A stretch of DNA of 17,332 nucleotides, taken from Spirochaetales bacterium (lineage in GTDB: Bacteria > Spirochaetota > Spirochaetia > ARS1246). Positions 1 through 7,310 of this stretch are shown in pieces. The notes beneath the pieces were generated by a model that saw only the letters and a list, made by a program, of their open reading frames with translations, did no database searches and was not told the DNA's origin. The stretch covers positions 1 to 17,332 of the forward strand of contig JAFGHN010000007.1 of the NCBI GenBank assembly GCA_016930115.1. Direction: 5' to 3'. The position numbers were made by a program, and so were the translations under genes. The first letter of the stretch is position 1. Every line of letters begins with the position of its first letter.

Positions 1-231
1 TCGGTGGGCATCGCCTACACGCTGCAGATTGTCGCCCAGAAATCGGCGCCTCCCGCCCACGCCGCGATTATCATGAGCCTTGAGGGCGTTTTTGCGGTTC
101 TCGGCGGCTATCTGGTGCTTGGTGAAACCTTGTCCGTTCGCGGTTTCGCCGGTTGCGCACTGATGCTTTGCGGCATGATTATCTCTCAGGTCTCCGTGGG
201 TATTCGCGGCAAAGCCGTGCCGGAGGTATAG
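1..231 (+). CDS. DMT/EamA-family permease, C-terminal fragment (5' end outside window)
   Basis: The frame is open from base 1 and ends at TAG 229-231, leaving 76 residues of a gene that starts upstream of the window. What remains reads as the last three hydrophobic helices of a drug/metabolite transporter (EamA repeat). The stretch around 'SLEGVFAVLGGYLVLGE' is the characteristic helix-Glu-helix pattern of the second EamA repeat, followed by a final helix and a short basic tail. Members move small metabolites across the inner membrane, and the substrate cannot be told from this piece. It is followed by about 120 bases containing the promoter of the next operon, so it is probably a separate transcription unit. 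GTG at position 4 is an internal codon, not a credible start. Confidence 0.85.
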   Translation, partial: SVGIAYTLQIVAQKSAPPAHAAIIMSLEGVFAVLGGYLVLGETLSVRGFAGCALMLCGMIISQVSVGIRGKAVPEV

Positions 232-284
232 GAGAGCCTTCGCGTGGGTGGCACGGGCCGGGTCAAAAAAAAAGGCGTTACCAC

Positions 285-313
285 TTGACGAATTCCTGAG
301 ATTGTCCTATATT
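285..313 (+). promoter_or_regulatory. sigma70-type promoter of the GntR/slipin/ABC operon
   Basis: The -35 is TTGACG (285-290), the spacer is exactly 17 bases, and the -10 is TATATT (308-313). Both hexamers match the consensus at five of six positions. Predicted transcription starts near 320, about 33 bases ahead of the ATG at 353. The -10 abuts the left arm of the dyad at 313-344. Confidence 0.8.
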
Positions 314-344
314 CCTATTGTACTAATGATTTAATACAATAGGA
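313..344 (+). promoter_or_regulatory. dyad operator, probable autoregulation site of the GntR/YtrA repressor
   Basis: A perfect 10-base inverted repeat has arms TCCTATTGTA (313-322) and TACAATAGGA (335-344). Three further symmetric positions inside the arms bring the match to 13 of 16 per half. It begins at the last base of the -10 and ends inside the Shine-Dalgarno region (AGGA 341-344) of the GntR gene. GntR-family regulators bind such palindromes as dimers, and the TGTA-N12-TACA core suits a YtrA-type site. Binding here would block the promoter directly. The binding protein is inferred from adjacency. Confidence 0.7.
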
Positions 345-352
345 TGTGACAG

Positions 353-760
353 ATGACAACCGACCGGCAAGGCAGCGGTTTGCAGTTCATCCTCGATCCC
401 ACCGGTGGAGTGCCCTACTATCGGCAGATCATCATGCAGATAGAGATGGCGATAGCCGACGGGCGGCTCAGGACCGGCATCCAGCTTCCGACTGTCCGGG
501 CGCTGGCTGTCGACCTTCAAATCAATCCAAACACCGTCGCACGGGCCTATAACGAGCTTGAGATCCGCGGTATCGTCAACACCCAGCAGGGTACCGGCAC
601 TTTTATCAGCGATAAGAAGATAGATCTGACCGACAGTGAACGGAGCGAGGTCCTCGCGGGCCTCGTACGTTCATTCCTGGCTACCGCGTCGTCCTACGGC
701 TTTACCGTTGACCAGATCATGACGTATCTCGACGAGAGAAAGGAGGGGCAAAAGCAATGA
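353..760 (+). CDS. GntR-family transcriptional regulator, YtrA subfamily
   Basis: This is a 135-residue protein. Residues 20-86 form a GntR winged helix-turn-helix: 'PYYRQI' opens the domain, 'LPTVRALAVDLQINPNTVARAY' (46-67 approximately) is the recognition helix-turn-helix, and 'GTGTFI' (80-85) is the wing. Only about 50 residues follow, too short for a ligand-binding FCD or UTRA domain. That short C-terminal helical tail defines the YtrA subfamily, which usually controls adjacent ABC exporters. ATG 353 has AGGA at 341-344 upstream. The gene is first in the operon and ends in an ATGA overlap with the slipin gene, so it is co-transcribed and probably autoregulated through the dyad that overlaps its promoter. 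The inducer is unknown; in relatives it is often a cell-wall antibiotic or envelope stress. Confidence 0.92.
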   Translation: MTTDRQGSGLQFILDPTGGVPYYRQIIMQIEMAIADGRLRTGIQLPTVRALAVDLQINPNTVARAYNELEIRGIVNTQQGTGTFISDKKIDLTDSERSEVLAGLVRSFLATASSYGFTVDQIMTYLDERKEGQKQ

Positions 761-1920
761 AATCGTTGGATTTCTTTGGCCGGCATGAGGATCGCGAGGA
801 GAAAACCGCGTTCGTACGGCACCGCGGGCACTTCAGGTTCAACACTATTTCTGCTCTCGCGCTGCTTATCTTTATCGCCCTCGGCCTGGGTTTTCAGGGT
901 ATTGTCGCAGACTTCCCGGATGCCGAAACCATCGCGTATATCACGTCCGGAGTGCTGGCGGCGGCGGCATTGCTCTTCATCCTTCCATACTGGCCCCTGG
1001 TCATAGCGATCATTGCTGCGATCTGGGCAGTGCTTCCGGTTGCTCTTGGCGTGGACCTGCAGTTCGCGGCGGTCGTCCTCACCCTTGGATTTCTCATCTC
1101 TCCGGGATTCGAGGTGATAAATCAATGGGACAAGATCGTAGTTCTCCGTCTCGGCCGGTTCCACAAGGTCCGGGGCCCGGGCGTGCTGATGTTGTTTCCT
1201 CTTATCGACTCGGTTGCGGGCTATGTTGATACCCGGATCCGGGTGACCGATTTTTCGGCGGAGAAGAGCCTTACAAAGGATACCGTTCCGGTACATGTGG
1301 ACGCGCTCGCCTTCTGGATGATCTGGGACCCTGAAAAGGCGATCCTGGAAGTCGAGAACTTTGAGCAAGCCGTGGTATTGAGCGCTCAGACGGCCTTGAG
1401 GGCCAGTATCGGCTCCAGCGACCTGGCGACACTGTTGAGTGAACGCGAAAGGCTTGGGGAAGAGATCAGAAAGATCGTCGACGCCAAAACGGATTCCTGG
1501 GGGATAACGATCATCTCCGTGGAGTTCAAAGAGATTCTCATACCAAAAGAGCTCGAGGATGTCCTGAGCAGGCAGGCGCAGGCAGACAGGGAAAAAACCG
1601 CGAGGATCGTCCTCGGCTCGGCAGAGGTCGAAATTGCTGGCGCGTTCAAGAAAGCCGCCGACCAGTACCGTGAAGATCCCGTAGCATTCCAGCTCCGGGC
1701 GATGAGCATGATCTATGAAAGCATCAGAAACAGGGGCGGCATGGTGCTCGTTCCCTCTTCGGCCCTCGAATCGATGAATTTGGGTACCGTGCTCGGTGCG
1801 ACGGCGTATGCAAAAAAATCGCCGTTTGCCGCCGGGGACCTTCAGCCGGAAAATGCGCCCGGAAGCCCGCCGGGAAGCGCTCCGGATAGCACACCGGATA
1901 GCGAGCCGGAATCACTATAG
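757..1920 (+). CDS. slipin / SPFH (band 7) membrane protein
   Basis: This is a 387-residue protein. Residues 31-50, 60-77, 80-97 and 102-117 are hydrophobic, giving perhaps four membrane segments. From about 118 the SPFH (stomatin/prohibitin) domain follows: 'DKIVVLRLGRF' (125-135), 'RGPGVLMLFPLID' (139-151), then the typical 'VPVHVDALAFWMIWD' strand (177-191) and an Ala/Glu-rich helix 225-305. Bacterial slipins form ring-like oligomers that organise membrane patches and support proteases or transporters. The tail from 364 is a Pro/Ser/Asp-rich repeat and probably disordered. AGGAGG at 741-746 supports ATG 757, which overlaps the GntR stop by 4 bases. The usual NfeD-type partner is not encoded next to it. 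It sits inside an ABC exporter operon, suggesting a scaffold or stability role for those transporters. Confidence 0.88.
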   Translation: MKSLDFFGRHEDREEKTAFVRHRGHFRFNTISALALLIFIALGLGFQGIVADFPDAETIAYITSGVLAAAALLFILPYWPLVIAIIAAIWAVLPVALGVDLQFAAVVLTLGFLISPGFEVINQWDKIVVLRLGRFHKVRGPGVLMLFPLIDSVAGYVDTRIRVTDFSAEKSLTKDTVPVHVDALAFWMIWDPEKAILEVENFEQAVVLSAQTALRASIGSSDLATLLSERERLGEEIRKIVDAKTDSWGITIISVEFKEILIPKELEDVLSRQAQADREKTARIVLGSAEVEIAGAFKKAADQYREDPVAFQLRAMSMIYESIRNRGGMVLVPSSALESMNLGTVLGATAYAKKSPFAAGDLQPENAPGSPPGSAPDSTPDSEPESL

Positions 1921-1932
1921 CGGGGGACGCCT

Positions 1933-2817
1933 GTGATTGAAGTCAGCAATCTCACTCAAGTATACAGAAGCGGAAAAGGCGTTTTCAACCTCGATTTTTC
2001 GATACCGGAAGGAGAGATATTCGGCTATCTTGGACCCAACGGTGCGGGGAAAACAACCACCATCAGGAATCTTCTGGGATTTGCGAACGCCGACGGCGGG
2101 TATGCGAGGATAAACGGTCTTGATTGCAGAAAGGACGCGGCCAGGCTTCAACCGATGATCGGCTATCTTCCCGGTGAAACCGCGTTCCTCGAAGACATGA
2201 CCGGCGCCGAGTTTCTCAAGTTCATGAGTGACATGCGCGGCACCGGGGATACCGGCAGACGTGATAGCCTCACAGAGAGATTTGCCCTCGATCCAAGGGG
2301 AAAAATCAAGAAAATGTCAAAAGGGATGAAACAGAAACTGGCGATCATCACCGCTTTCATGCATGATCCGGCGGTGTACATCCTCGATGAGCCGACCGCG
2401 GGCCTCGATCCCTTCATGCAGAACGTGTTCCTCGATCTCCTCGAGGAGGAACGGGGGCGCGGGAAGACCGTTATGATGTCCTCCCACATCTTTGAGGAGG
2501 TACAGCGAAGCTGTGACCGCGCGGGTATCATCAGGGAAGGGCGCCTTGTCGCAGTTGAAGACATAGAAGCGCTCAACGATGCGAAATCAAGAACATACGC
2601 GGTGACCTTCGCAGACCCCGCGGACTTAGGAAAGCTCGATGGACTGCAATTCCGCAGAATTTCATCGAACAGGGTCGAGATAACCGTCGGTCATGACTAT
2701 CGAAGTTTTTTCCAGACGCTCGCTCACTGCAGCGTGGTAGGGCTGTACTCGTCGGAGCAGTCTCTCGAAGACGTGTTTATGAAGTACTACGGAAGGAACG
2801 GCGGGACAGATGAATAA
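1933..2817 (+). CDS. ABC exporter ATP-binding subunit (first module)
   Basis: This is a 294-residue nucleotide-binding protein. The Walker A motif GPNGAGKTT is at 34-42, the ABC signature SKGMKQ at 129-134 and Walker B YILDEP at 149-154 (D152, catalytic E153). The D-loop is GLDP at 157-160 and the switch His is H185. At the Q-loop position the sequence reads IGYLPGE, with Gly 81 in place of the usual Gln. The last 85 residues form the accessory C-terminal domain common in drug and bacitracin-type exporters (DrrA/BcrA-like). The start is GTG 1933, preceded by GGGGGAC at 1922-1928. The gene follows the slipin gene by 12 bases and overlaps the next permease by 8 bases, so the two should form a transporter pair. 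The substrate is unknown. Confidence 0.93.
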   Translation: MIEVSNLTQVYRSGKGVFNLDFSIPEGEIFGYLGPNGAGKTTTIRNLLGFANADGGYARINGLDCRKDAARLQPMIGYLPGETAFLEDMTGAEFLKFMSDMRGTGDTGRRDSLTERFALDPRGKIKKMSKGMKQKLAIITAFMHDPAVYILDEPTAGLDPFMQNVFLDLLEEERGRGKTVMMSSHIFEEVQRSCDRAGIIREGRLVAVEDIEALNDAKSRTYAVTFADPADLGKLDGLQFRRISSNRVEITVGHDYRSFFQTLAHCSVVGLYSSEQSLEDVFMKYYGRNGGTDE

Positions 2818-3610
2818 GACGTTATTTCTCGTGGATCTGAAAGCGAACTGGCGTGTCATTCTCTTTGTCTCTCTCGTATTCATGATATACGTCTTAACGA
2901 GCGTGCTGATGTATGATCCTGACAGCATCGAAAAACTTGAACAGATGTTCACTCTGTTTCCGGAAGGAATGCTCAAGGCGCTCGGTTTCGATACGCTGGG
3001 GACGGACCTCAACGGGTACGTAGCCCACTACCTGTACGGGTTCATCGCAATCATATTCCCGCTTATCTATATCATTGTCATAGCCAACAAACTCATTGCG
3101 AAACACGTCGACTCGGGTTCCATGGCCTACCTGCTTACCACTCCCGTCACCAGGGTGAAGGTGGCGGTAACGCAGGCGGTGTTCCACGTGTCCGGGCTCA
3201 TTCTGATTTTCCTTATCGATATTGGGGTATTGGTGCTTCTGAGCTCCGCGGTTTTCCCGGGAAGTCTCAAGTTGGCGAGCTTTCTCTCGCTTAACTTCGT
3301 GACCATCATGACGTTGACGGTTGCCGGCGGAATCGGTTTTTTGTTTTCATGCATGTGCAACGACTCACGGAATTCTCTGGCCTTTGGGGCAGGTATCCCG
3401 GTCGCGTTCTTTGTCTTCAAAATGGTCTCCGAGATCGACGCCAAGCTCGAAGGTTTCAAGTATCTGTCGGTGTTTTCGCTGATCGAGATAGATAAGATAT
3501 TGGCGGACCCGGCCTACGGTCTGGGCGTGGGTTTTATCCTTCTTGGTGTGTCGGTGTTGCTTTACGGCGCCGGGGTTATCATCTTCAATAAGAAGAGTCT
3601 TGCGATATGA
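2810..3610 (+). CDS. ABC-2 type permease (first module)
   Basis: This is a 266-residue integral membrane protein with about six hydrophobic segments (near 15-33, 70-90, 117-140, 155-180, 190-205 and 240-258) and no large soluble domain. The cytoplasmic stretch 'GSMAYLLTTPVTRVKVAVTQ' around 103-122 is the typical coupling region of ABC-2 permeases. It touches the Q-loop of the ATPase. ATG 2810 lies inside the end of the preceding ATPase gene (8-base overlap), which strongly couples their translation. It probably forms a homodimer with two copies of that ATPase to export an amphipathic molecule or drug. Family assignment is firm and the substrate is not inferable. Confidence 0.88.
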   Translation: MNKTLFLVDLKANWRVILFVSLVFMIYVLTSVLMYDPDSIEKLEQMFTLFPEGMLKALGFDTLGTDLNGYVAHYLYGFIAIIFPLIYIIVIANKLIAKHVDSGSMAYLLTTPVTRVKVAVTQAVFHVSGLILIFLIDIGVLVLLSSAVFPGSLKLASFLSLNFVTIMTLTVAGGIGFLFSCMCNDSRNSLAFGAGIPVAFFVFKMVSEIDAKLEGFKYLSVFSLIEIDKILADPAYGLGVGFILLGVSVLLYGAGVIIFNKKSLAI

Positions 3611-3629
3611 ATTACAGGGGGTGTTGGTA

Positions 3630-4484
3630 ATGATCAAGGTTGAAGGGCTCTATCATTCGTATTCACATGACGATAAGTATGCAGTCCGCGATGCCAGTTT
3701 TGAAATAACCCGTGGAGAAGTCTTTGGATTCCTGGGGCCGTCCGGGGCGGGGAAGTCGACGACGCAGGGTGTGCTGACCGGTTTGCTTCAACTGCAGAAA
3801 GGCAATGTCTCCGTGGCGGGGTACGACGTCAAGAAACCGGTTCGCAAGATGTTCAACAAAATCGGTGTTTCTTTCGAGCAATCGAACGTATACGGCAAGC
3901 TTACCGCTCTCGAGAACCTCGAGTTCTACAGGAAGCTCTTTGACGTACCCACCCGGGATGCCATGGAGTTGCTCGAGATAGTGGGCCTCGATCACGTCGC
4001 GAACCAGCGGGCGGCGGAGTTTTCAAAGGGAATGAAGCACCGTCTGACTTTCATCAGAAGCATGATCAATAATCCTGAAATTTGGTTTCTCGATGAACCG
4101 ACGACGGGTCTCGATCCGGCGATTGCGAGCGAGATCAAGGACATCATCAAGCGCGAGAAGGAAAAAGGGACGACCGTGTTCCTTACCACCCACAACATGT
4201 TTGTGGCGGATGAGTTGTGCGATAGGGTCGGCTTTATCATCGACGGCGAGATCAAGCTTATCGATTCACCGAGAAACCTGAAGCTTCAATACGGCGAAAA
4301 GCTCGTGGAGGTGGACTACCGCAAAAACGGCGGTACGGTACGAGAGAAACTTTCCTTCATCGATGAGAGCGACAGGCGGCGGCTCAACGAAATCGTAAAC
4401 ACCGGTGCCATTGAAATGATGCACACAAAAGAAGCGACTCTCGAGGAGATCTTTATCAAGGTTACCGGAAGGGGGCTCGAGTAA
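3630..4484 (+). CDS. ABC exporter ATP-binding subunit (second module)
   Basis: This is a 284-residue ATPase with every motif intact: Walker A GPSGAGKS (36-43), Q-loop Gln 84 in SFEQS, signature SKGM (132-135), Walker B IWFLDEP (151-157, D155, E156), D-loop GLDP and switch His 188. ATG 3630 is chosen over an upstream in-frame opening at 3543 because AGGGGG (3616-3621) precedes it at good spacing. The alternative would also add 29 residues that overlap the previous permease gene and resemble no ATPase N-terminus. The last codon overlaps the next permease start by one base (TAATG). It differs from the first ATPase in its Q-loop and C-terminal domain, so the operon holds two distinct transporters rather than a recent duplication. 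Confidence 0.93.
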   Translation: MIKVEGLYHSYSHDDKYAVRDASFEITRGEVFGFLGPSGAGKSTTQGVLTGLLQLQKGNVSVAGYDVKKPVRKMFNKIGVSFEQSNVYGKLTALENLEFYRKLFDVPTRDAMELLEIVGLDHVANQRAAEFSKGMKHRLTFIRSMINNPEIWFLDEPTTGLDPAIASEIKDIIKREKEKGTTVFLTTHNMFVADELCDRVGFIIDGEIKLIDSPRNLKLQYGEKLVEVDYRKNGGTVREKLSFIDESDRRRLNEIVNTGAIEMMHTKEATLEEIFIKVTGRGLE

Positions 4485-5518
4485 TGAAACTGTTATACAG
4501 CTTTCTGAAAGATATGCGGTTGTCCTTCAAGAGCTTCTATATTTATATCGAGATCGGTTTTGCGCTGATATTCGTCGCGATAATGTTGTTTGTCGTTCCC
4601 GAGAACATCCGGCCGCAGGTCACCGTGTACGCCCATATCGATCTGCCTGAATCGTACCTTTCGGCCGCGGAAGGCGCGCTTTCAAAGGAAGGGTACGATA
4701 TAACGATGCTTTCTTCCCGGGAAGAAGTGGAGTCAGAGATTGCTTCCCACAGAAGCAGCGTCGGGCTCGTGGTTTCGCCGGAGGGCGGCAAGATCGTATA
4801 TGACTATATCCTCCAGGGATACGAAAGCGAGAAGTTCAAGAACGTCATCAAGGCCTCGATCGAAGGCACCTTTGTAAAAATGGCGCCCGGATTCCAGGAT
4901 GTCACCTCGGTGACAACCATCGAGGGCGACATCGAAAAGCTCTCAACGCGTCTGAATATGCTCCCGGTTTTCCTGGGGCTTAACGCGGCTTTTATGGGGC
5001 TTTTCATTATTGCGGCGTACATATTCCTTGATAAGGAAGAAGGCACCATCAAAGCCTTCGCCGTTACACCCGCCAAGGTGTGGCACTACCTGGCGAGCAA
5101 GATGGGTGTGATGCTTGTAACCGGATTGTTGTCCGGGTTGATCGCCACGGTGTTTATAGCGGGCGGGAAGGCGCACTACTTCCATCTGATCATGCTCATC
5201 ATCTCGCTCAACGCTTTCGGATCAGCCCTTGGGCTGTTTATTGCGAGCTTCTTCGATACCATGACAAAAGCCATGGGCTGGCTCTATGTTTCGATCATTA
5301 TTCTAGCTTTTGCGGCGGTGTCGTACTACATGCCGGCGTTCTCGCCCCTGGTTATTCGCATCCTCCCTTCGTATCCGATGCTCTTCGCATTCAGAGAGAC
5401 TCTGCACGAAGTGGTGGACCTCGGGTACGTGTACGCAAACGTGGGCGGATTTGCGGCGGCCGCGGTTGTGTTTTTCCTGCTTTCGAACTACCGGTTTAAG
5501 AAGACGCTGACGGTGTAA
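4484..5518 (+). CDS. ABC-2 type permease (second module, subunit A)
   Basis: This is a 344-residue membrane protein of the ABC-2 family with a large outside domain. TM1 is near residues 19-39, followed by a soluble region of about 120 residues. Five or so further helices start around 160. 'FLDKEEGTIKAFAVTP' (about 181-196) is the coupling segment typical of NatB/DrrB-like exporters. ATG 4484 overlaps the ATPase stop by one base and follows AAGGGGG (4469-4475). The next gene encodes a permease of the same architecture, so the two probably form a heterodimer driven by the ATPase encoded at 3630-4484. The substrate is unknown. Confidence 0.87.
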   Translation: MKLLYSFLKDMRLSFKSFYIYIEIGFALIFVAIMLFVVPENIRPQVTVYAHIDLPESYLSAAEGALSKEGYDITMLSSREEVESEIASHRSSVGLVVSPEGGKIVYDYILQGYESEKFKNVIKASIEGTFVKMAPGFQDVTSVTTIEGDIEKLSTRLNMLPVFLGLNAAFMGLFIIAAYIFLDKEEGTIKAFAVTPAKVWHYLASKMGVMLVTGLLSGLIATVFIAGGKAHYFHLIMLIISLNAFGSALGLFIASFFDTMTKAMGWLYVSIIILAFAAVSYYMPAFSPLVIRILPSYPMLFAFRETLHEVVDLGYVYANVGGFAAAAVVFFLLSNYRFKKTLTV

Positions 5519-5528
5519 GGAGGCTCCC

Positions 5529-6530
5529 ATGTTCAGAAGAATATTTGCGGTTACTTTGCGGGATCTGAAAAGCGGTAGCCGTGATTTCATGATTCCCTAT
5601 ATCCTCGCGGCGCCGTTCCTTCTCGCGCTCATCTTGAAGGCCATCATCCCCGGAGCCGGCTCGGCGACGATAAACATAGCGGTGGACAGATCCGTAAGCG
5701 ATGAAGTCGTTACGTACCTGGAGGGGTACGGCAGAGTTGAAAAGCACGACGGCGTGGCGGATCTGGAAAAAAGAGTAGCGAAGACCGACGACGTATTCGG
5801 GCTCACGAAAACCGCGGAAGGATACGGGATTATCAGACGGGGGGACGAAACGCCCGGGGGGATCGAGATGCTGCAGGCGGTTTTGAATGCCCTGGAGAAT
5901 GGAGACCTCGACCTGCCCGTTGAAGTGCGGCTATCAGATATCGGTTGGAAACTTTCGCCCCTCAAACAGCATGGCGCGAACTTCCTCATCATCTTCTGCT
6001 CGGTATTCGGCGGAATGCTTATCACCTTAAGCCTTGTGGAGGAGAAGATGAGCAACACGCTGTCGGCAATCAACGTGAGCGCTGTCTCAAGGGCAGAGTT
6101 TATCATCGGTAAGAGCATTATCGGTTTCCTTGCGCCGATTCTCGGCGCCTTCGGCGTCATCTGGATCCTGGGATTTGAGGGCATCAACTACGGAATGGTG
6201 GCGCTCTCTTTCGTCAGCGTGGCCCTTATCAGTATCATCATAGGATTCAGCATCGGCAGCGCGAATACCGAACCGATCGGCGCGATTGCGAGCATGAAGA
6301 CCCTCTTCATCCCGGTGTTTGGGTCGATTTTTGGTGGAATATTCCTGGCAGACAAATGGCACCCGTTTCTCTGGTGGTCGCCGTTCTACTGGGCGTACAA
6401 TTCAATGGATTCGATCATGCTCAACGAAGCTTCCTGGGGGAAGGTATTACTGAACAGCGGAATCGTCGTCGTGATCACCGCGCTGGTATTCGCGGCGTTG
6501 AGAAAGAAAATCAGGCATGGCCTGCAGTAA
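5529..6530 (+). CDS. ABC-2 type permease (second module, subunit B)
   Basis: This is a 333-residue protein laid out like its upstream neighbour. TM1 is around residues 18-38, followed by an extracytoplasmic domain to about 150. A helix pair then flanks the coupling segment 'SLVEEKMSNTLSAINVSAVS' (about 169-188), with four more hydrophobic helices before a basic C-terminus. AGGAGG at 5518-5523 begins at the last base of the previous stop codon and gives a good start at ATG 5529. The paired permeases, both with a TM1-TM2 soluble domain, match the heterodimeric exporter pattern. Nothing in it names the cargo. Confidence 0.87.
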   Translation: MFRRIFAVTLRDLKSGSRDFMIPYILAAPFLLALILKAIIPGAGSATINIAVDRSVSDEVVTYLEGYGRVEKHDGVADLEKRVAKTDDVFGLTKTAEGYGIIRRGDETPGGIEMLQAVLNALENGDLDLPVEVRLSDIGWKLSPLKQHGANFLIIFCSVFGGMLITLSLVEEKMSNTLSAINVSAVSRAEFIIGKSIIGFLAPILGAFGVIWILGFEGINYGMVALSFVSVALISIIIGFSIGSANTEPIGAIASMKTLFIPVFGSIFGGIFLADKWHPFLWWSPFYWAYNSMDSIMLNEASWGKVLLNSGIVVVITALVFAALRKKIRHGLQ

Positions 6531-6556
6531 GACACGCATACAAGGAGTGTTGCTGT

Positions 6557-6763
6557 ATGAACGGATTAGCGCTACTCGGTTTACTTCTGATTCTCTACGC
6601 GGTGGTAGTTGTTGTGCTGGCGGTCAAAAAACCAAAGCCGATCTGGGAGATGGGGAAGATACAGATGTTTATCAAGCTCCTTGGTGACAGAGGCACGGTG
6701 ATTTTGTTCTACGTCCTTGCCGCCATCGCACTGGGTTTTGGAATCTGGCTGCTGGTGCGTTGA
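6557..6763 (+). CDS. small two-helix membrane protein, last gene of the ABC operon
   Basis: This is a 68-residue protein I cannot assign to a family. It has two hydrophobic helices (residues 3-23 and 47-67) joined by a loop of about 23 residues carrying KKPKP and several other charges. ATG 6557 is preceded by AAGGAG (6542-6547) at 9-base spacing. This supports it over a longer in-frame opening at 6356 that lies almost wholly inside the preceding permease gene. It lies 26 bases after the permease stop on the same strand. No other gene follows before the convergent UspA gene, so it is probably the last cistron. A role as accessory subunit or stability factor of the exporter is a guess from position. 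Confidence 0.7.
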   Translation: MNGLALLGLLLILYAVVVVVLAVKKPKPIWEMGKIQMFIKLLGDRGTVILFYVLAAIALGFGIWLLVR

Positions 6764-6776
6764 GCCGGCGGGCGGA

Positions 6777-6800
6777 CAGGCAGGCAAGCAGGCAGACAGG
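6777..6800. repeat. tandem CAGG-like tetranucleotide tract
   Basis: Six consecutive tetramers read CAGG, CAGG, CAAG, CAGG, CAGA, CAGG. They lie in the 64-base gap between the convergent exporter operon and the UspA gene, outside any supported coding frame. The imperfection of two units suggests a decaying simple repeat. Confidence 0.75.
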
Positions 6801-6827
6801 AAATAGGCCTCGGCGTCCGGAAACCGG

Positions 6828-7292
6828 TCAGGAAATCACCGGCGCGCCGGGAACCACCAAAACGGGGCACGGGGCTTTGCGGACGATGCGCCCCGCCGTA
6901 TCACCGAAAAACCAGGTGTTCACGCGGCTCGATCCGCCCCGACCCATGACGATCAGATCGGTGTTTTCACGCTCCGCGGCTTCGAGTATTTTCTGTTCCA
7001 CTTTACCGACCGATGCCTTGAGCGACCATTGGAGATCTTCCGGGATGCGGCTCACGTATTCCTTCGCTATCTTTTCATCGATATCCGTTTTGGCCTTTTT
7101 GTCTATCTCGTCGACTTCATAGATATACGACTTCCAGAATTGGGCGTTGGGCTCGGGAACGACGTGGAAGATGATCAATTCACAGTCCGCGTTTCCGCTG
7201 GCAATATTCAGCGCGTGCAGGAACGCGACGCCCGCGTTTTGCGAAAAATCCGTGCAAAACAGTATTCGATTATAGATATCTCTGTGCGGCAT
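6828..7292 (-). CDS. universal stress protein, UspA family
   Basis: This is a 154-residue single-domain Usp fold. It opens with 'YNRILFCTDFS' (strand 1 and the conserved Asp 15), has 'CELIIFHVVP' in strand 2, and ends with 'DLIVMGRGGSSRVNTWFFGD' and 'APCPVLVVPG'. The ATP-loop pattern G-x2-G-x9-G is present at G117, G120 and G130, but the residue after the last Gly is Asp 131 rather than Ser/Thr. The start codon at 7290-7292 has a GGGAGGT ribosome site. It lies 18 bases downstream of the TRAP large permease on the same strand and is probably the last gene of that operon. In Halomonas the equivalent gene teaD follows teaABC and its Usp modulates the transporter, so a regulatory role here is plausible. 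Confidence 0.92.
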   Translation of the reverse strand: MPHRDIYNRILFCTDFSQNAGVAFLHALNIASGNADCELIIFHVVPEPNAQFWKSYIYEVDEIDKKAKTDIDEKIAKEYVSRIPEDLQWSLKASVGKVEQKILEAAERENTDLIVMGRGGSSRVNTWFFGDTAGRIVRKAPCPVLVVPGAPVIS

Positions 7293-7310
7293 GGTACCTC
7301 CCAGCGGCGA

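Noticed and set aside
261..274. Terminator for the DMT permease ending at the A-run
   Set aside because: The run is A on the coding strand, not T, and no stable stem precedes it.
694..1368. Long leftward open frame opposite the slipin gene
   Set aside because: It lies wholly antisense to a clear SPFH gene, its product is rich in Arg, Asp and His without any domain, and there is no ribosome site. It is a GC-driven shadow.
3543..3629. N-terminal extension of the second ABC ATPase
   Set aside because: It overlaps the end of the upstream permease gene and adds sequence unlike ATPase N-termini, while ATG 3630 has a good ribosome site.
6764..6827. Bidirectional terminator between the exporter operon and usp
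   Set aside because: Only a 4-base CCGG-TTT-CCGG hairpin is visible, with no U-tract in either direction.
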